From: Ricinus communis
Lineage: Eukaryota; Streptophyta; Magnoliopsida; Malpighiales; Euphorbiaceae
NCBI RefSeq assembly: GCF_019578655.1
Contig: NC_063262.1
Coordinates: 19,847,582-19,911,581, forward strand
Direction: 5' to 3'
Length of the DNA stretch: 64,000 nt
Shown: positions 11,700 to 23,444 of the stretch, in pieces
How the letters are laid out: each line of letters starts with the position of its first letter
Position numbering within the stretch: the first letter of the stretch is position 1
Notes under the pieces: generated by a model
Told to the model about the DNA's origin: nothing
Database searches by the model: none
Seen by the model: the letters and a program-made list of their open reading frames with translations, nothing else
Program-made: the position numbers and the translations under genes

Positions 11700-11875
11700 T
11701 CATATCATCCATTTTTCTCATTCTTTCACATTTCTTTCTGGAGTTTTCTTTCTTTTATTTTCTTCTTTCTTGTTTCTTCTTTCATTTCTATCCTTCTTTA
11801 CTTCTTTTAATTTTCTTTCTCATATTTCTTTCTTTCTTTTTTTTCTTTTTGTTATGTTTTTCTTTTTTTGATCGG
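11700..11875 (+). repeat. Polypyrimidine tract
   Basis: About 175 bases of nearly pure C/T (TTTCTTTC-type words), immediately before the target site of the Gypsy element. Confidence 0.75.
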
Positions 11876-11940
11876 TGAAGAACATTTTCTTTTGATAGAA
11901 TTGAATAATTTCTTTTTTATATTTTGGACTTTAAAAAGAT

Positions 11941-12774
11941 TGATGTGAATCCAAGTTCAAAGCTTAAAGAGATCCAAGATCCATTAATAGTACAAGAAGG
12001 CCCAATCACAAGGTCCAAATCTAAGAAGCTTCAACAAGCCATATTGGGTTTAATTAGGGACATTTGGAAAGCCCAAGAACTTCAACCCAATAAGGCATCC
12101 ATGGAGGCCCAAGGAATAATATTTAACTTGTTTTCATGTTAATAACAATTAGGGTTACATGTAGCCACCATACAAGTTAATGTGGTAATTAATACCAAGT
12201 AATGGCTATCAATGTGGGTAGTGGTTATTAAGAGCCACCATATACAAGTTAATGGGGTAATCAATACCAAGTAATGGCTATTAGTGTGGATAGTGGTTAC
12301 TAAGGCCATTTAAGAGTAAAAGTAATCCTATGTGTGTGAGTATATTTTAGTAGTGTGTGCATGGACTTGTACTCTATATAAACAAGTCCTTTTCTCTTTC
12401 TTTTAGAGCATGATTGAATTTGATATATGAAATTTTGTTTGAGTTTTATTGTGAGGAATTTTGTCTTTAATTTCTTGCTTGAACTTTGCGACTTATCAAG
12501 CTTTATTCTAGCTTGTAGTGTCAAAATCTAAATCTTTGTTTTCTTGTTATTTATCAAACTTTCTTGTTTGTGGCATAAGAGGAAATTCAAAGTCTATCTT
12601 AGTATCTTTATCCTTGTTGGTAAAGGGGTTAAGTAGCATCCATCTTCTTACTTTAATCTTTGAACGATCCGAATTTGTGGATTAAATTGGTAATTTCTAG
12701 TTTTCTTCTAATTCAACTTATCATAGTATTTTTGCTATTGGGGAGTTAATTGATGAAACCTACAATTCCCATCA
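11941..12774 (+). repeat. 5' LTR of the CRM-like Gypsy element
   Basis: Begins TGATGTGAATCC and ends CCCATCA; 834 bp, matching 20871-21704. It carries a second copy of the C-terminal integrase coding tail (open frame through 12142). Confidence 0.95.
12375..12382 (+). promoter_or_regulatory. TATA box in the 5' LTR
   Basis: TATATAAA, about 400 bases before the LTR end, conserved at the same place in the 3' LTR. The likely transcript start is 25-35 bases downstream. Confidence 0.7.
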
Positions 12775-12778
12775 TAAG

Positions 12779-12790
12779 TGGTATCAGAGC
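12779..12790 (+). promoter_or_regulatory. Primer binding site (initiator Met tRNA)
   Basis: TGGTATCAGAGC four bases after the LTR end, complementary to plant initiator Met tRNA. Confidence 0.9.
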
Positions 12791-13433
12791 ATTGACTCGA
12801 GATTGAGGTTTGCGTATCCAATACTATCTTTTAATTCTCAATATCTTGTGTTCATCTTATATTTTGCACCTTTTGCCATCTATTGTTCTTGTTATTATTA
12901 TTATTTTTATCTTTATTCTTCTTATCTCAAGATTTTGTTTGCATATATCAAAAAAGAAAATCGTCCTAAAAGAAAAAAATTGTTATCTTTGATATTCTTG
13001 TGTTAGATCTCAGATTACATAAAAAAAAAATTGACTCTTCATATTCCATTGAGATCTATCTTTATAATTCTATATCTTTGTGTTCTTTGATGATCTATCT
13101 TTGTTTTTCATTTCTATTAGCCTATTTGCTACAAATTGTTCATTTCTTTAAGCCTACCTTATTATTTTCTTGTTAGCCTACCTTATTTTTTTTTCATTGA
13201 TTACTACATTCTTGAAATTTTGTTTGATTGAGAAACTTAGTTCATCTAAGAAATCAAAAGGCAAATTTGAAAGGTAAAAGGCAAGAGTGTGAGATCATTA
13301 GAAAAAAAAAAAGAAGCCAAAATTGAGTGTAAACACAAGTGGTATACATCAATTTTGAGTGAAAACACGTGAGGGAGTGTTATGAGATCATTTCTTTCTA
13401 TTTTCTTTTATTAAAATTTTAGGTTTTACAATC
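12791..13433 (+). other. Untranslated leader of the Gypsy element
   Basis: T-rich leader between primer site and gag start with no significant coding. The two short open frames inside it at 12803-13006 are low-complexity. Confidence 0.7.
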
Positions 13434-14604
13434 ATGTCAAAAGACACAAGTTCTTCTACAAATGATCATGTGATTCAAGCTATGCAACAACAATTCGAAA
13501 GAATGTTTAGTATGATGGCGGGAGTCAATGAAAAATTAGAGAAGCATGATGGCATCCTTAACCAATTACATGGAGAGCCTAGACAAAGGAGACATCCACC
13601 AATTGACCAAGAGGACTATGAAGGAGAGGATGATTTGGATGATGATCAAGTCACCTTGTTGGGACAACGAATCAATCCTAGGAGACAAGCTAGGAGAAGA
13701 CATCCAAATGATGATGTTGATCGCAACCTTGGAAGCATCAAAATGAAGATTCCTTCATTCCAAGGAAGAAATGATCCAGATGTGTACCTTGAATGGGAGA
13801 GGAAAGTGGAACTCATCTTCGAATGTCATAATTATTCGGAGGAGAAAAAGGTAAAACTTGCCGTTGTTGAGTTTAGTGATTATGCAATTGTTTGGTGGGA
13901 TCAATTTTGCAAGGAAAGACGTAGATATGGAGAAAGACCCGTAGAGTCTTGGAGAGAAATGAAGCAAATCATGAGAAAGAGGTTTGTTCCAAGCCACTAC
14001 TACAGAGAGCTTCATCAAAGATTACAAACTCTAATTCAAGGATCCATAAGTGTGGAGGAGTATCACAAAGAAATGGAGAAGGCTATGATTAGAGCAAATG
14101 TGATAGAAGATTGTGAAGCTACCATGGCAAGGTTCTTGAGAGGGCTAAACAAAGACATTGTTGATGTTGTTGATTTGCAACATTATGTGGAGATTGAAGA
14201 TATGGTGAATTTGGCCATGAAAGTGGAAAGGCAATTGAAAAGAAAGAGGTATGATTCTAAACCAAATATGGGTTCTTCTTCTTCTTGGAAAACTTCTTGG
14301 GGGAAAAAGGATGATAAACCTTTTACTAAGTCAAAAGTGGAAGAAACTAAACCTAAAATTGACTTGGGTAATAAGGGAAAGGGTGAGAATCAACCAGCCC
14401 AAACTAGGGGAATCAAATGTTTTAAGTGTTTGGGTCATAGGCACATTGCTAGGGAATGTCCAAATAAGAAAGCTATGATTCTAAGGAATGGTGATATTGA
14501 GTTGGAGAGTGAGGGGGATAGTGATGATGATATGCCTTCTTTAGAAGATTGTAGTGATGTTGAATGTGCTAAGGGAGATAATCTTGTTGTTCAAAGAACA
14601 TTGA
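13434..14604 (+). pseudogene. gag of the CRM-like Gypsy element, interrupted
   Basis: The ATG at 13434 opens a frame starting MSKDTSSSTND with the AMQQQFERM motif at residues 16-24. A Gag capsid domain covers about residues 105-270 (core motifs VYLEWERKVELIF and WWDQFCKERRR). A zinc knuckle of the CX2CX4HX4C type lies at residues 329-342 (CFKCLGHRHIAREC), followed by an acidic linker toward protease. The frame is intact until the nested LTR at 14605; the apparent stop at 14640-14642 belongs to the insertion. Gag would package the element RNA in cytoplasmic particles. Confidence 0.9.
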
Positions 14605-17484
14605 TGTCACGACCCCACCCGTGGGCCCGTGACCGGCACTAGGGAATGGGTAGGCTTAAGGCCACCGAAACCCGTAGTAAGCCTGACACTCACTGATTTA
14701 AACAAATCTCATCTCAAATTAATATTATTAAAGCCACAATTTATCTTAATAGTTACACTTTACAAAATTACTTCGGTCTACCAGAAAAACTAGGCGAGAC
14801 CTAAAACTCAGAAAATTTACAACTGATACATCTACTAATTACTACTGCGGAGAATCTAAGATTTACCAATTTACATACCAAATCAAATACATCACCCGAT
14901 GATGAAGGAGTCGGGTTACTGAATAAGAGTCGCGAGAGAACTAACAGTCACGAATCTGAAAAAAAATAAATGGAGACCGGTCTAGAGTGAGTTAAAATCA
15001 AATAATCTAGGGACTATTGCTTCTTCCTCGGAAAACATAGATTATTCAAATTAGTATATCAAACCATACTATAATCATACCCTACTATTTCCTTCACATA
15101 AAATATTAATCATTCGAATCAAAATATCAACCATGCACGTAAATACAATCCATATTATAATCATACCATAATAAATAAATAAATGAATAAATAAAAATAT
15201 ATTTTTACTTTTACGGGACGAGTGGCTCAAGAGAACCCTAACCCCAATTCTAATAGCCTTTCGGCTCTCTTAATCCAACAGTCTGGCGCCCAGAGAGCAA
15301 GCTCGATCAGGTCCTTACCTCCGACTGAACACTTGAATTTCAAATAAGCCAAAGAGCATCGCTCGATCGGGGACCTTAACTCCGGCGAATCAATTGAACT
15401 CAGCCCGGAGAGCAATACTCGATCGGGCGGACAAATCCATAATAATCTTATATCCATGATCATTACCGGCAGCCCGATGTAACCCATCAAAGGCATGTTC
15501 TACAAGCCACATTTCCCAAATCGCAATCACCACATTTAATAAATATCATTGTCTAATGAAATCATTCAACACTTATCGGAAATAAAGATTAAAAATTTAG
15601 GATAAGGCAACGTGCAATTCGTGTCGAATAATAATATCCTGTATTATTATAACGTTACTAATAATAATATTTATATTATTTTCAATAATTAATAGTCCAG
15701 TGAAATCATTTACGTTGCGATACTAATAACCATATTATGCATAAACTTTCAAAATAGCATATTAAATCAGACTTAGCAATAGTGCAATGATTAAATGACT
15801 TTAACTCACAGGTTTGGCGACCTCCTAGCTCTGCTCCGGTGCCTCGGTAGGAGCGAGCCGAACGAACTGACAATCTAATCACGGAAAACAATTTATCAAA
15901 ACGCTGAAACAATCGATCATTAATCCTAGGTCTAGACTCCTAGGACTGACTGTCTAAGAATCTCGACTCGGGAACTACCGAAAATTCGGCAGAACCTCCC
16001 CTACAACACGAACATTACCCCCCGTAAAAACGGGTCGAGGACCTGCTAGAAAAACACTCCAAATATCCAACAATTTAAACAAAGGGAGTCGGGTCCCCAA
16101 ACTTCACTATTTCCCGACTCCGCCACACAGCATAAAAATAGAAGGCAGGCAATTGACAGACAATTATTTTTGACTCACAATATCATCAAATACACAATAT
16201 AATCCAATAGACACAATTAAACCAAGAATTTCTAAAATTAACGGGCCAAAGAAAAATTACCGAGACGCTCGGTCGCTCGGTCGACTCGCCTCCAGCCGCC
16301 GGAGTCCGATCGACGATCCGAACACACCATCGGACTCACAACGACGCGCTGATGACGATCCCCGCTTTCAATTTTCCGATCTGATACCCAATCATCCGGA
16401 GAAATTTGCGGACGATCTCGACCGTCGATTTGCAAACGAAGCCCGATCGCCACGAAACCAGTGCCATCGCGAAGCTTGAGCTGAGGAGAGTCGGGATACG
16501 TCCTCCGATCGTCCATCCTCCGCCGGAGCTCGCCGGAAAAGCCTAAAAATGCGGTTGCATCCACTTCGCCGGAACTTTCTCCTCCGGCCACCAAAACCGA
16601 CGCCGCTACCGCCAAAAGGAAGCTCTCTCCAAGGGGAGCCGATCGCCACCAAGATCGGCCGGAAGGCACGAAAGCCGCCGCCACACGCAATCCGCCTCAC
16701 GGAGCCGCTGCTGCCGTCGCCGGCCTGCCACCAACGCCCACGCCCGACGGCCGCCACCGATGCCTGCAGCCCCCCTCACTTTCTTCCCACGTGTACTCTC
16801 TCTTTCTCCTCCTTTCTTCTTCCTCGATTTCTTTCCCTTCAATATCGACATTTGACCCCTGAACTTTTCCTTATTACAATTTAGTCCCTCAACTTTCTTA
16901 ATTACTTACAATTTCATCCTGCATAATTCCAATTTGACCCCCAAACTTCTTTTTAGCCTTTCAATTAAGCCCTTAACTATTTAATTTGGGCCAAATCCGA
17001 ATTATTGAAAATACACAATTACAAAAATACCCCTGACCGACATATTTATTTACAAAAATACCAAGCTCACAAATTTCCATTAAAACCCCATAAAATATAA
17101 CATTATACTTTCAATCCTTATTCCAAAATAAATTTCCAATTTAGTCCTAACACACAATTAAATTAAATAATCAATTTTCCCAAAATTCTTTTATAAACAC
17201 ATCCTTTACAATTCTACCATAATTTTCCAATATATAATTTTACTTATATAAATATGCATTTGGAAAAATTTTGAATAACCAAAATATAATCATTTCTCAA
17301 ATAATTTACTTGAATAATTTCTTAAAATTTCAAACTAATTGGGTATAGAAAATAACTCATTTATTTGATTAATATTAAATTTTTCATTAAATCATTTCAA
17401 ATTAAACCCAATAAAAATAAAGCTAGAATTAACTTAAATAAAAAACTCATTATTAAATATATATAAAAAATTCCGAGTGTTACA
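14605..17484 (-). mobile_element. Solo LTR of a large Gypsy (Tekay-like) element, nested
   Basis: 2880 bp starting TGTCACGACCCC and ending GAGTGTTACA, flanked by an exact 5-bp duplication ATTGA (14600-14604 and 17485-17489). The TG...CA ends and the 5-bp duplication define a retroviral-type integration. No internal domain, primer site or second LTR is present, so it is a solo LTR left by recombination, or less likely a non-coding TRIM/LARD-type element. Minus orientation is chosen because TGTAACAC is the usual start of such long LTRs; this is an inference. It is homologous, in the reverse sense, to 61843-62880. Removing it with one ATTGA copy leaves the host frame open. Confidence 0.85.
16240..16800 (-). 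other. GC-rich island within the nested LTR
   Basis: About 560 bases rich in GCCG/CGGC, in sharp contrast to the AT-rich flanks. Overlapping open frames exist on both strands (up to 150 codons on the minus strand), but all are Arg/Gly/Ser/Pro-rich with no domain. On the minus strand it follows repeated phrases of the GAGGGACTAAATTG type, as in the regulatory and leader parts of long Gypsy LTRs. Read as regulatory or untranslated sequence, not a gene. Confidence 0.6.
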
Positions 17485-17489
17485 ATTGA

Positions 17490-18490
17490 GTTTGCAAAAT
17501 AAACATGATGTCCATAGGGAGCAAAGGGAAAATTTGTTTCATACTCATTGTTTGATTTCTAACAAGTTGTGCAACATGATTGTGGATAGTGGAAGTTGTA
17601 CCAATGTAGCAAGCACTTTGCTAGTGGAGAAATTGAAGTTGCCTACTACCAAGCACCCAAGACCATACAAGTTGCAATGGCTTAATGAAAGTGGAGTTGT
17701 AAAGGTAAATAAGCAAGTTTTAGTTTCGTTTCAAATTGGTAGATATAAGGATGAGGTGTTGTGTGATGTGTTGCCAATGTTGGCCGGACATATGTTGTTG
17801 GGGAGACCTTGGCAATATGATAGAAGAGCTAGTCATGATGGATTCAAAAATATGTATACTTTGACTATGGATGGAAAAAGGTTTAACCTTGGACCATTAA
17901 CTCCAAAACAGATTTTTGAAGACCAAATGCGCATCAAGCAACAATATGAAGAAATGGGTTCTTCATTGGGAAACTCTTTGGGAAGGGAAACCTTTGAGAG
18001 TAAAGAAAAAGGTGAGATGAGTGAACTTAAAAATTCCAATTCTCTTGACCAAAATGGGAAACACAAGGTGAGAGAAAACAAGAAAGGTTCAAATGAAAGA
18101 AAAATGAGTGTTTATGCAAAAATGAGTGATGTGAAGGAAGCTATGCTTTTGAGGCAACACATGCTTGTACTTATGTACAAGGAGATTTTGCATATTTCTA
18201 ATGAAATAACCAATTGTTTGCCTAGTGTTATTGTTGATCTTTTGCAGGTTTATGAAGATTTATTTCCGAAAGAAATTCCAAATGGTTTGCCACCTAAAAG
18301 AGGCATTGAGCACCAAATTGATTTCATACCCGGAGCAAGCATTCCAAATAGACCAGCATATAGATGTAATCCGGAGGAGACCAAGGAAATCGAAAAGCAA
18401 GTGAGTGAGCTTATGGAGAAGGGTTATGTTCGTGAAAGCATGAGTCCATGTGTCGTACCCGTCTTATTAGTGCCTAAGAAAGATGGAACT
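17490..18490 (+). pseudogene. Gypsy protease and N-terminal reverse transcriptase
   Basis: Continues the gag frame after the nested LTR. The aspartic protease active site is IVDSGSCTNVAS near 17581-17613. A flap region and the LLGRPWQYDRR motif follow, then a linker and the start of reverse transcriptase (YRCNPEETKEIEKQ, VVPVLLVPKKDGT). It ends at TGA (18491-18493) where all relatives have Trp (KKDGTW-R), so one TGG-to-TGA change separates it from the rest of the polyprotein, which continues in the same frame. Confidence 0.92.
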
Positions 18491-18493
18491 TGA

Positions 18494-20613
18494 AGGATGT
18501 GTATTGATTGTCGTGCCATCAACAAAATCACGGTGAAGTATAGACATCCCATTCCTAGGCTAGATGACATGTTGGATGAATTGCATGGTTCATATTTGTT
18601 TTCAAAAATTGATTTGAAATCTGGTTATCATCAAATTAGAATGAGAGAAGGTGATGAATGGAAAACAGGTTTTAAAACTAAACATGGTTTATATGAGTGG
18701 TTAGTAATGCCTTTTGGTTTAACTAATGCACCAAGCATTTTCATGATATTGATGAATCATGTTTTAAGAGCATTCATAGGCAAATTTGTTGTTGTCTATT
18801 TTGATGATATCTTGGTTTATAGCAAAAATTTAGATGAGCATGTACAACATTTGACTTGTGTTTTTTATGTGCTTAGAGAAGAGAAGTTGTATGCTAATTT
18901 AAAGAAATGTTGTTTTTGCACTAATGAAATTACTTTTCTTGGATATATTGTCAATGACAAGGGTATTCATGTTGATCAAGAAAAGGTAAAAGTAATTAGA
19001 GAATGGCCAACACCCACAAGTGTAAGTGATGTAAGAAGCTTTCATGGTTTAGCTAGCTTTTATAGAAGGTTCATTAAGAATTTTTCTACCATAGCTGCAC
19101 CTTTAACTGAATGCATAAAAAAGAATGTTGGTTTTAAGTGGGGAATTGAACAAGATGAGGCTTTTAACTTGCTAAAAGACAAATTAAGTTCTGCACCCTT
19201 GTTATCTTTGCCAAATTTTACTAAATCTTTTGAGATTGAGTGTGATGCAAATGGCATAGGTATTGGAGGAGTTTTGATGCAAGAAGGCAAGCCCATAGCA
19301 TTCTTTAGCGAAAAGCTAAGTGGAGCAAGTCTAAACTACCCTACATATGACAAGGAGTTTTATGCATTAATGAGGGTTCTAAAGATATGGCAGCATTACC
19401 TTGGCTACAAAGAATTCATAATTCACACTGACCATGAGTCCTTGAAGTATCTCAAAGGACAAGGAAAGCTCAACAAGAGACATGCAAAATGGGTGGAATT
19501 CATTGAATCCTTTCCATACATCATTAAGTACAAGCAAGGGAAAGAAAATGTGGTGGCCGATGCATTGTCAAGAAGGTATGCCTTGATCTCTAAACTTGAT
19601 GCAAAATTATTAGGATTTGAATACATAAAAGATCTGTATTCTAATGATCCTGATTTTGCTAATGTTTATGGGGTATGTGAGAAAGGGGGTTTTGATAAGT
19701 TCTATAAGTTTGATGGTTTTCTTTTTCGGGAAAACAAATTGTGTGTGCCACAAAGTTCTTTGAGAGAGTTACTTGTGAGAAAGGCACATAGTGGAGGTTT
19801 AATGGGACATTTTGGGATTAAGAAAACTTTGGATATGTTGGGTGACCATTTCTTTTGGCCACACATGAAAAGGGATGTTCAGAGAATTTGTGAGAAATGC
19901 ATTACTTGCAAACAAGCCAAATCTAAAGCAATGCCTCATGGTTTGTATACACCTCTTCCCATACCAAATGAACCTTGGGTAGACATTTCTATGGACTTTG
20001 TTTTAGGATTACCTAGGTCCAAGAGAGGGAGAGATTCTATTTTTGTTGTTGTGGACAGGTTTAGCAAAATGGCACATTTCATTCCATGTCACAAGACAGA
20101 TGATGCAACCCATATTGCGAATCTATTCTTCAAGGAGATTGTAAGGCTGCATGGAGTGCCAAGGACCATTGTGAGTGATAGGGATGTCAAATTCCTAAGT
20201 CACTTTTGGAAGACTCTTTGGGGAAAGATGGGGACAAAGCTTTTGTATTCTACAACTTGTCATCCGCAAACGGATGGACAAACAGAGGTGGTCAATAGGA
20301 CACTTGCAACACTTTTGAGGGCTCTCATCCAAAGAAATCTGAAGAATTGGGAAGAATGTTTGCCACATGTGGAATTTGCTTACAATAGGAGTGTGCATGG
20401 TTCAACAAATTGCTCACCCTTTGAAATTGTGTATGGATTCAATCCATTGACTCCATTAGATTTGCTACCATTGCCATTGGACAAAGCTAATTTAGAGGGG
20501 AAACAAAAAGCTGAATTCATCAAGACTTTGCATGAGAAGGTGCATGCAAACATTGAGAAGAAAACACTCCAATATGAAAAGCAACACAACAAAGGGAGGA
20601 AGCAGTCATTTTG
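18494..20613 (+). pseudogene. Gypsy reverse transcriptase, RNase H and integrase
   Basis: Same frame as the preceding segment. Reverse transcriptase carries [26 protein letters not shown] and the catalytic YFDDILVYS (YFDD at 18797-18808). RNase H follows with [12 protein letters not shown] and [11 protein letters not shown], ending [12 protein letters not shown]. Integrase has the HHCC zinc domain ([24 protein letters not shown]) and a DDE core with Asp in WVDISMDFV, Asp in VSDRDVKF and Glu in [10 protein letters not shown]. All catalytic residues are present. The frame ends at TGA 20612-20614 after a net one-base loss near 20605. It would make and integrate DNA copies if the stop and frameshift were absent. 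Confidence 0.93.
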
Positions 20614-21072
20614 AGCCTCGGAGATTGGGTGTGGGTGCACTTGAGGAAGGAAAGATTTCCTAACCAAAGGAAATCAAAGCTTATGCCAAGAGGAGATGGT
20701 CCTTTTAGAGTGTTTCAACGCATCAACAACAATGCCTACAAGCTAGAACTTCCAATTGAGTATGGCAATGTTAGTGCTACTTTCAATGTTAGTGACTTGT
20801 CTTTGTTTGATGTAGGTGATGAAGATGATGGAGCTGATTTGTGGACAAATCCTTTTGAAGAAAGGGGGAATGATGTGAATCCAAGTTCAAAGCTTAAAGA
20901 GATCCAAGATCCATTAATAGTACAAGAAGGCCCAATCACAAGGTCCAAATCCAAGAAGCTTCAACAAGCCATATTGGGTTTAATTAGGGACATTTGGAAA
21001 GCCCAAGAACTTCAACCCAATAAGGCATCCATGCAGGCCCAAGGAATAATATTTAACTTGTTTTCATGTTAA
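20611..21072 (+). pseudogene. Integrase C-terminus with CR-like tail reaching into the LTR
   Basis: In the next frame, the integrase C-terminal segment resumes with GDWVWVHLRKERFP, PRGDGPFRVFQRINNNAYKL and SATFNVSDLSLFD. No chromodomain follows. Instead a basic tail (EGPITRSKSKKLQQAI) continues through the polypurine tract and about 200 bases of the 3' LTR to the stop at 21070-21072. A short basic tail in place of a chromodomain, encoded partly in the LTR, is described for CRM elements, where it is proposed to guide integration to centromeric chromatin. The first codon given is not a real start. Confidence 0.8.
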
Positions 21073-21704
21073 TAATAGTTAGGGTTACATGTAGTCACCA
21101 TACAAGTTAATGTGGTAATTAATACCAAGTAATGGCTATCAATGTGGGTAGTGGTTATTAAGAGCCACCATATACAAGTTAATGGGGTAATCAATACCAA
21201 GTAATGGCTATTAGTGTGGATAGTGGTTACTAAGGCCATTTAAGAGTAAAAGTAATCCTATGTGTGTGAGTCTATTTTAGTAGTGTGTGCATGGACTTAT
21301 ACTCTATATAAACAAGTCCTTTTCTCTTTCTTTTAGAGCATGATTGAAATTGATATATGAAATTTTGTTTGAGTTTTATTGTGAGGAATTTTGTCTTTAA
21401 TTTCTTGCTTGAACTTTGCGACTTATCAAGCTTTATTCTAGCTTGTGGTGTCAAAATCTAAATCTTTGTTTTCTTGTTATTTATCAAACTTTCTTGTTTG
21501 TGGCATAAGAGAAAATTCAAAGTCTATCTTAGTATCTTTATCCTTGTTGGTAAAGGGGTTAAGTAGCATCCATCTTCTTACTTCAATCTTTGAACGATCC
21601 GAATTTGTGGATTAAATTGGTAATTTCTAGTTTTCTTCTAATTCAACTTATCATAGTATTTTTGCTATTGGGGAGTTAATTGATGAAACCTACAATTCCC
21701 ATCA
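20871..21704 (+). repeat. 3' LTR of the CRM-like Gypsy element
   Basis: 834 bp, TGATGTG...CCCATCA. Preceded by the polypurine tract GAAGAAAGGGGG at about 20857-20868, which is also translated as part of the integrase tail. Confidence 0.95.
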
Positions 21705-22980
21705 AGATAATAATTGTAAGTACAATATTTTTAGAAATGTTTTATTCTTTTATTTTAAAATTTTTAGTATGTTAATATACTCATAATATTTTTAATTTTG
21801 TAGATATTATTGAAGTTATACAAGAAATCGTCAAATAAGGTAAGAAGTTATATTTGTAATTTTTTAGATTAAATTTATTGTTGTTATTTATTATGTTTAT
21901 TTTTTTGTGTATTATATAATTTGTCACATATAAATCTTTTTAATAATTAATGTACTTTTATAATTCTTTTTAGTAGTAATAATTATAAATTTCTGTATAT
22001 TATTATATATTATGTTATACAACTTTTTTCTTTACATTTTATCGTAAATTTATAAAACTAAAGTAACAATTAAAATTAATAATAAGAATAATATTATATC
22101 ATACATTATATATTTAAAGTCAAATAAAATAATTCAAATATTATCTTTTTAAACAATAAAGTAATGAAAAATTATTTTAAATATAGATAATTAATTTGTA
22201 TATAATATTTTTGCAGTATAATAATATTCAAATTGTATAGTAATAAGCATTTATGCATAACTTTTTTTGATAATATTATCTAATGATATTTGGAAATGAA
22301 TGAGTAAAATATGCTGTCAGTAAAATAAAAATGTACAATGTTTGCAGTTAAACGAAAATGTATTATCTTTTATAATAATATTTAAATATAAATGAGTAAG
22401 AAATTATGAAAAAGTAAGTATGACGATATTTAAGATTTATATAGATATATTTTATTAATTATTAGTAATGTTATTATATAATAATTTTGTGATATAATTG
22501 AATAAAAAATTATGTAAAAATAAATGATATTTAAAATTTTTATAGATCTTTGTTAATTCTAAAAGAAATCGTCATATATAGGATATGAATTTTACTTAGA
22601 ATGCTATTTAGATATTGTGTTGTTATATAATGATATATTAATGTTTGTACTGGATGAGTAGTTTAAATTGTGTTTAAAAATTAGTTTTTATTTATTGCAA
22701 TTAATTAATAATTAGTTTAGATTTTTTTTTAATAATTTATTTATTTATTTGTTTAAATACATTTTATTTTATTAATTATATTTATATTATTGATGCAGAA
22801 AATTATGATAGAGCTTACTTGAGTTTCTCTTATTATACCTACTAGTAAACAATGAAGAAAAGTGTGATCATTATTAAGCATGTTACAAAATATTAAACTG
22901 AATCTTGAGGACAACAATGATGACTTTACTTGTTTGGTAATCATATTATAAAAATTAATAATTGTATTGAAGAGATTGTT
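21705..22980. other. AT-rich intergenic DNA
   Basis: About 1.3 kb of very AT-rich sequence with no open frame beyond shadow length and no recognisable terminal repeats. Confidence 0.5.
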
Positions 22981-23400
22981 TGGAAATGAGGTTAAAAGAT
23001 AGACAGCGAAATGAGGATATACATATTGTCATTATGCTTCCCCCGCATCATACACCTGCTCCCGAACCATTTCACGAAGATGTGTAGGGTCCCAATACAT
23101 AAGTTCTCCAACTACCAAGACGTCGATGTAACAGGCATAGAGAAGTACGCATCCCACCTGCTGTGACATGTGCTACAGTGCCAAAACCAGTCTAATATCA
23201 TAATCAACAATTTTATGGAGCATCAACTTCATATATAGCTCCTACAACAATTACATCTTTAAATGTTCCTATGCAATCTCAGCCCAACCCGTTTGCTGAT
23301 CCATCAAGCTTTATGGTAGGTCCTTCTGCACCATCGTTCTTAGTCCATTTTTTATTATCATGTTCATTCATAGAGTGGGCTAGAGCTAATTTTACATCTT
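22981..23400 (+). pseudogene. Decayed coding fragment, Pro/Ser/Thr-rich tail
   Basis: The plus strand reads as a broken protein tail (RLKDRQRNEDIHIVIMLPPHH, then REVRIPPAVTCATVPKP and ASTSYIAPTTITSLNVPMQS), with stops in between. The GC content is higher than the surroundings and the composition is protein-like. It could be the end of a plant mobile domain or transposase-derived protein. I cannot name it with confidence. Confidence 0.3.
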
Positions 23401-23444
23401 TTCGGCCTTCTTCTACAATACTTTTGATGGCACAATTACAATAG

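Larger units (their letters stand above)
11941..21704 (+). mobile_element. Ty3/Gypsy element, CRM-like, with nested insertion
   Basis: Both LTRs are 834 bp and differ at roughly a dozen positions by eye (about 1.4%), so insertion is recent. The order is LTR, initiator Met tRNA primer site, gag, protease, reverse transcriptase, RNase H, integrase, polypurine tract, LTR. The 4-base flank AGAT occurs on both sides (11937-11940 and 21705-21708); AAGAT would be a 5-bp duplication if one A is shared with the LTR end. The integrase reading frame runs about 200 bases into the 3' LTR, and the LTR begins TGATG, both features I associate with the plant CRM lineage. The copy is dead: nested insertion at 14605, a nonsense codon at 18491 and a frameshift near 20605. 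Confidence 0.9.

Noticed and set aside
11924..12142. Separate 72-codon gene
   Set aside because: It is the 5' LTR copy of the integrase tail encoded in the 3' LTR, so it is not a gene of its own.
12803..13006. Two overlapping hydrophobic open frames
   Set aside because: Tyr/Phe/Leu-rich low-complexity readings of the T-rich Gypsy leader.
16238..16884. Overlapping GC-rich open frames of up to 150 codons on both strands
   Set aside because: Low-complexity Arg/Gly/Pro/Ser composition, no domain, and located inside a solo LTR; length is explained by the lack of AT-rich stop codons.
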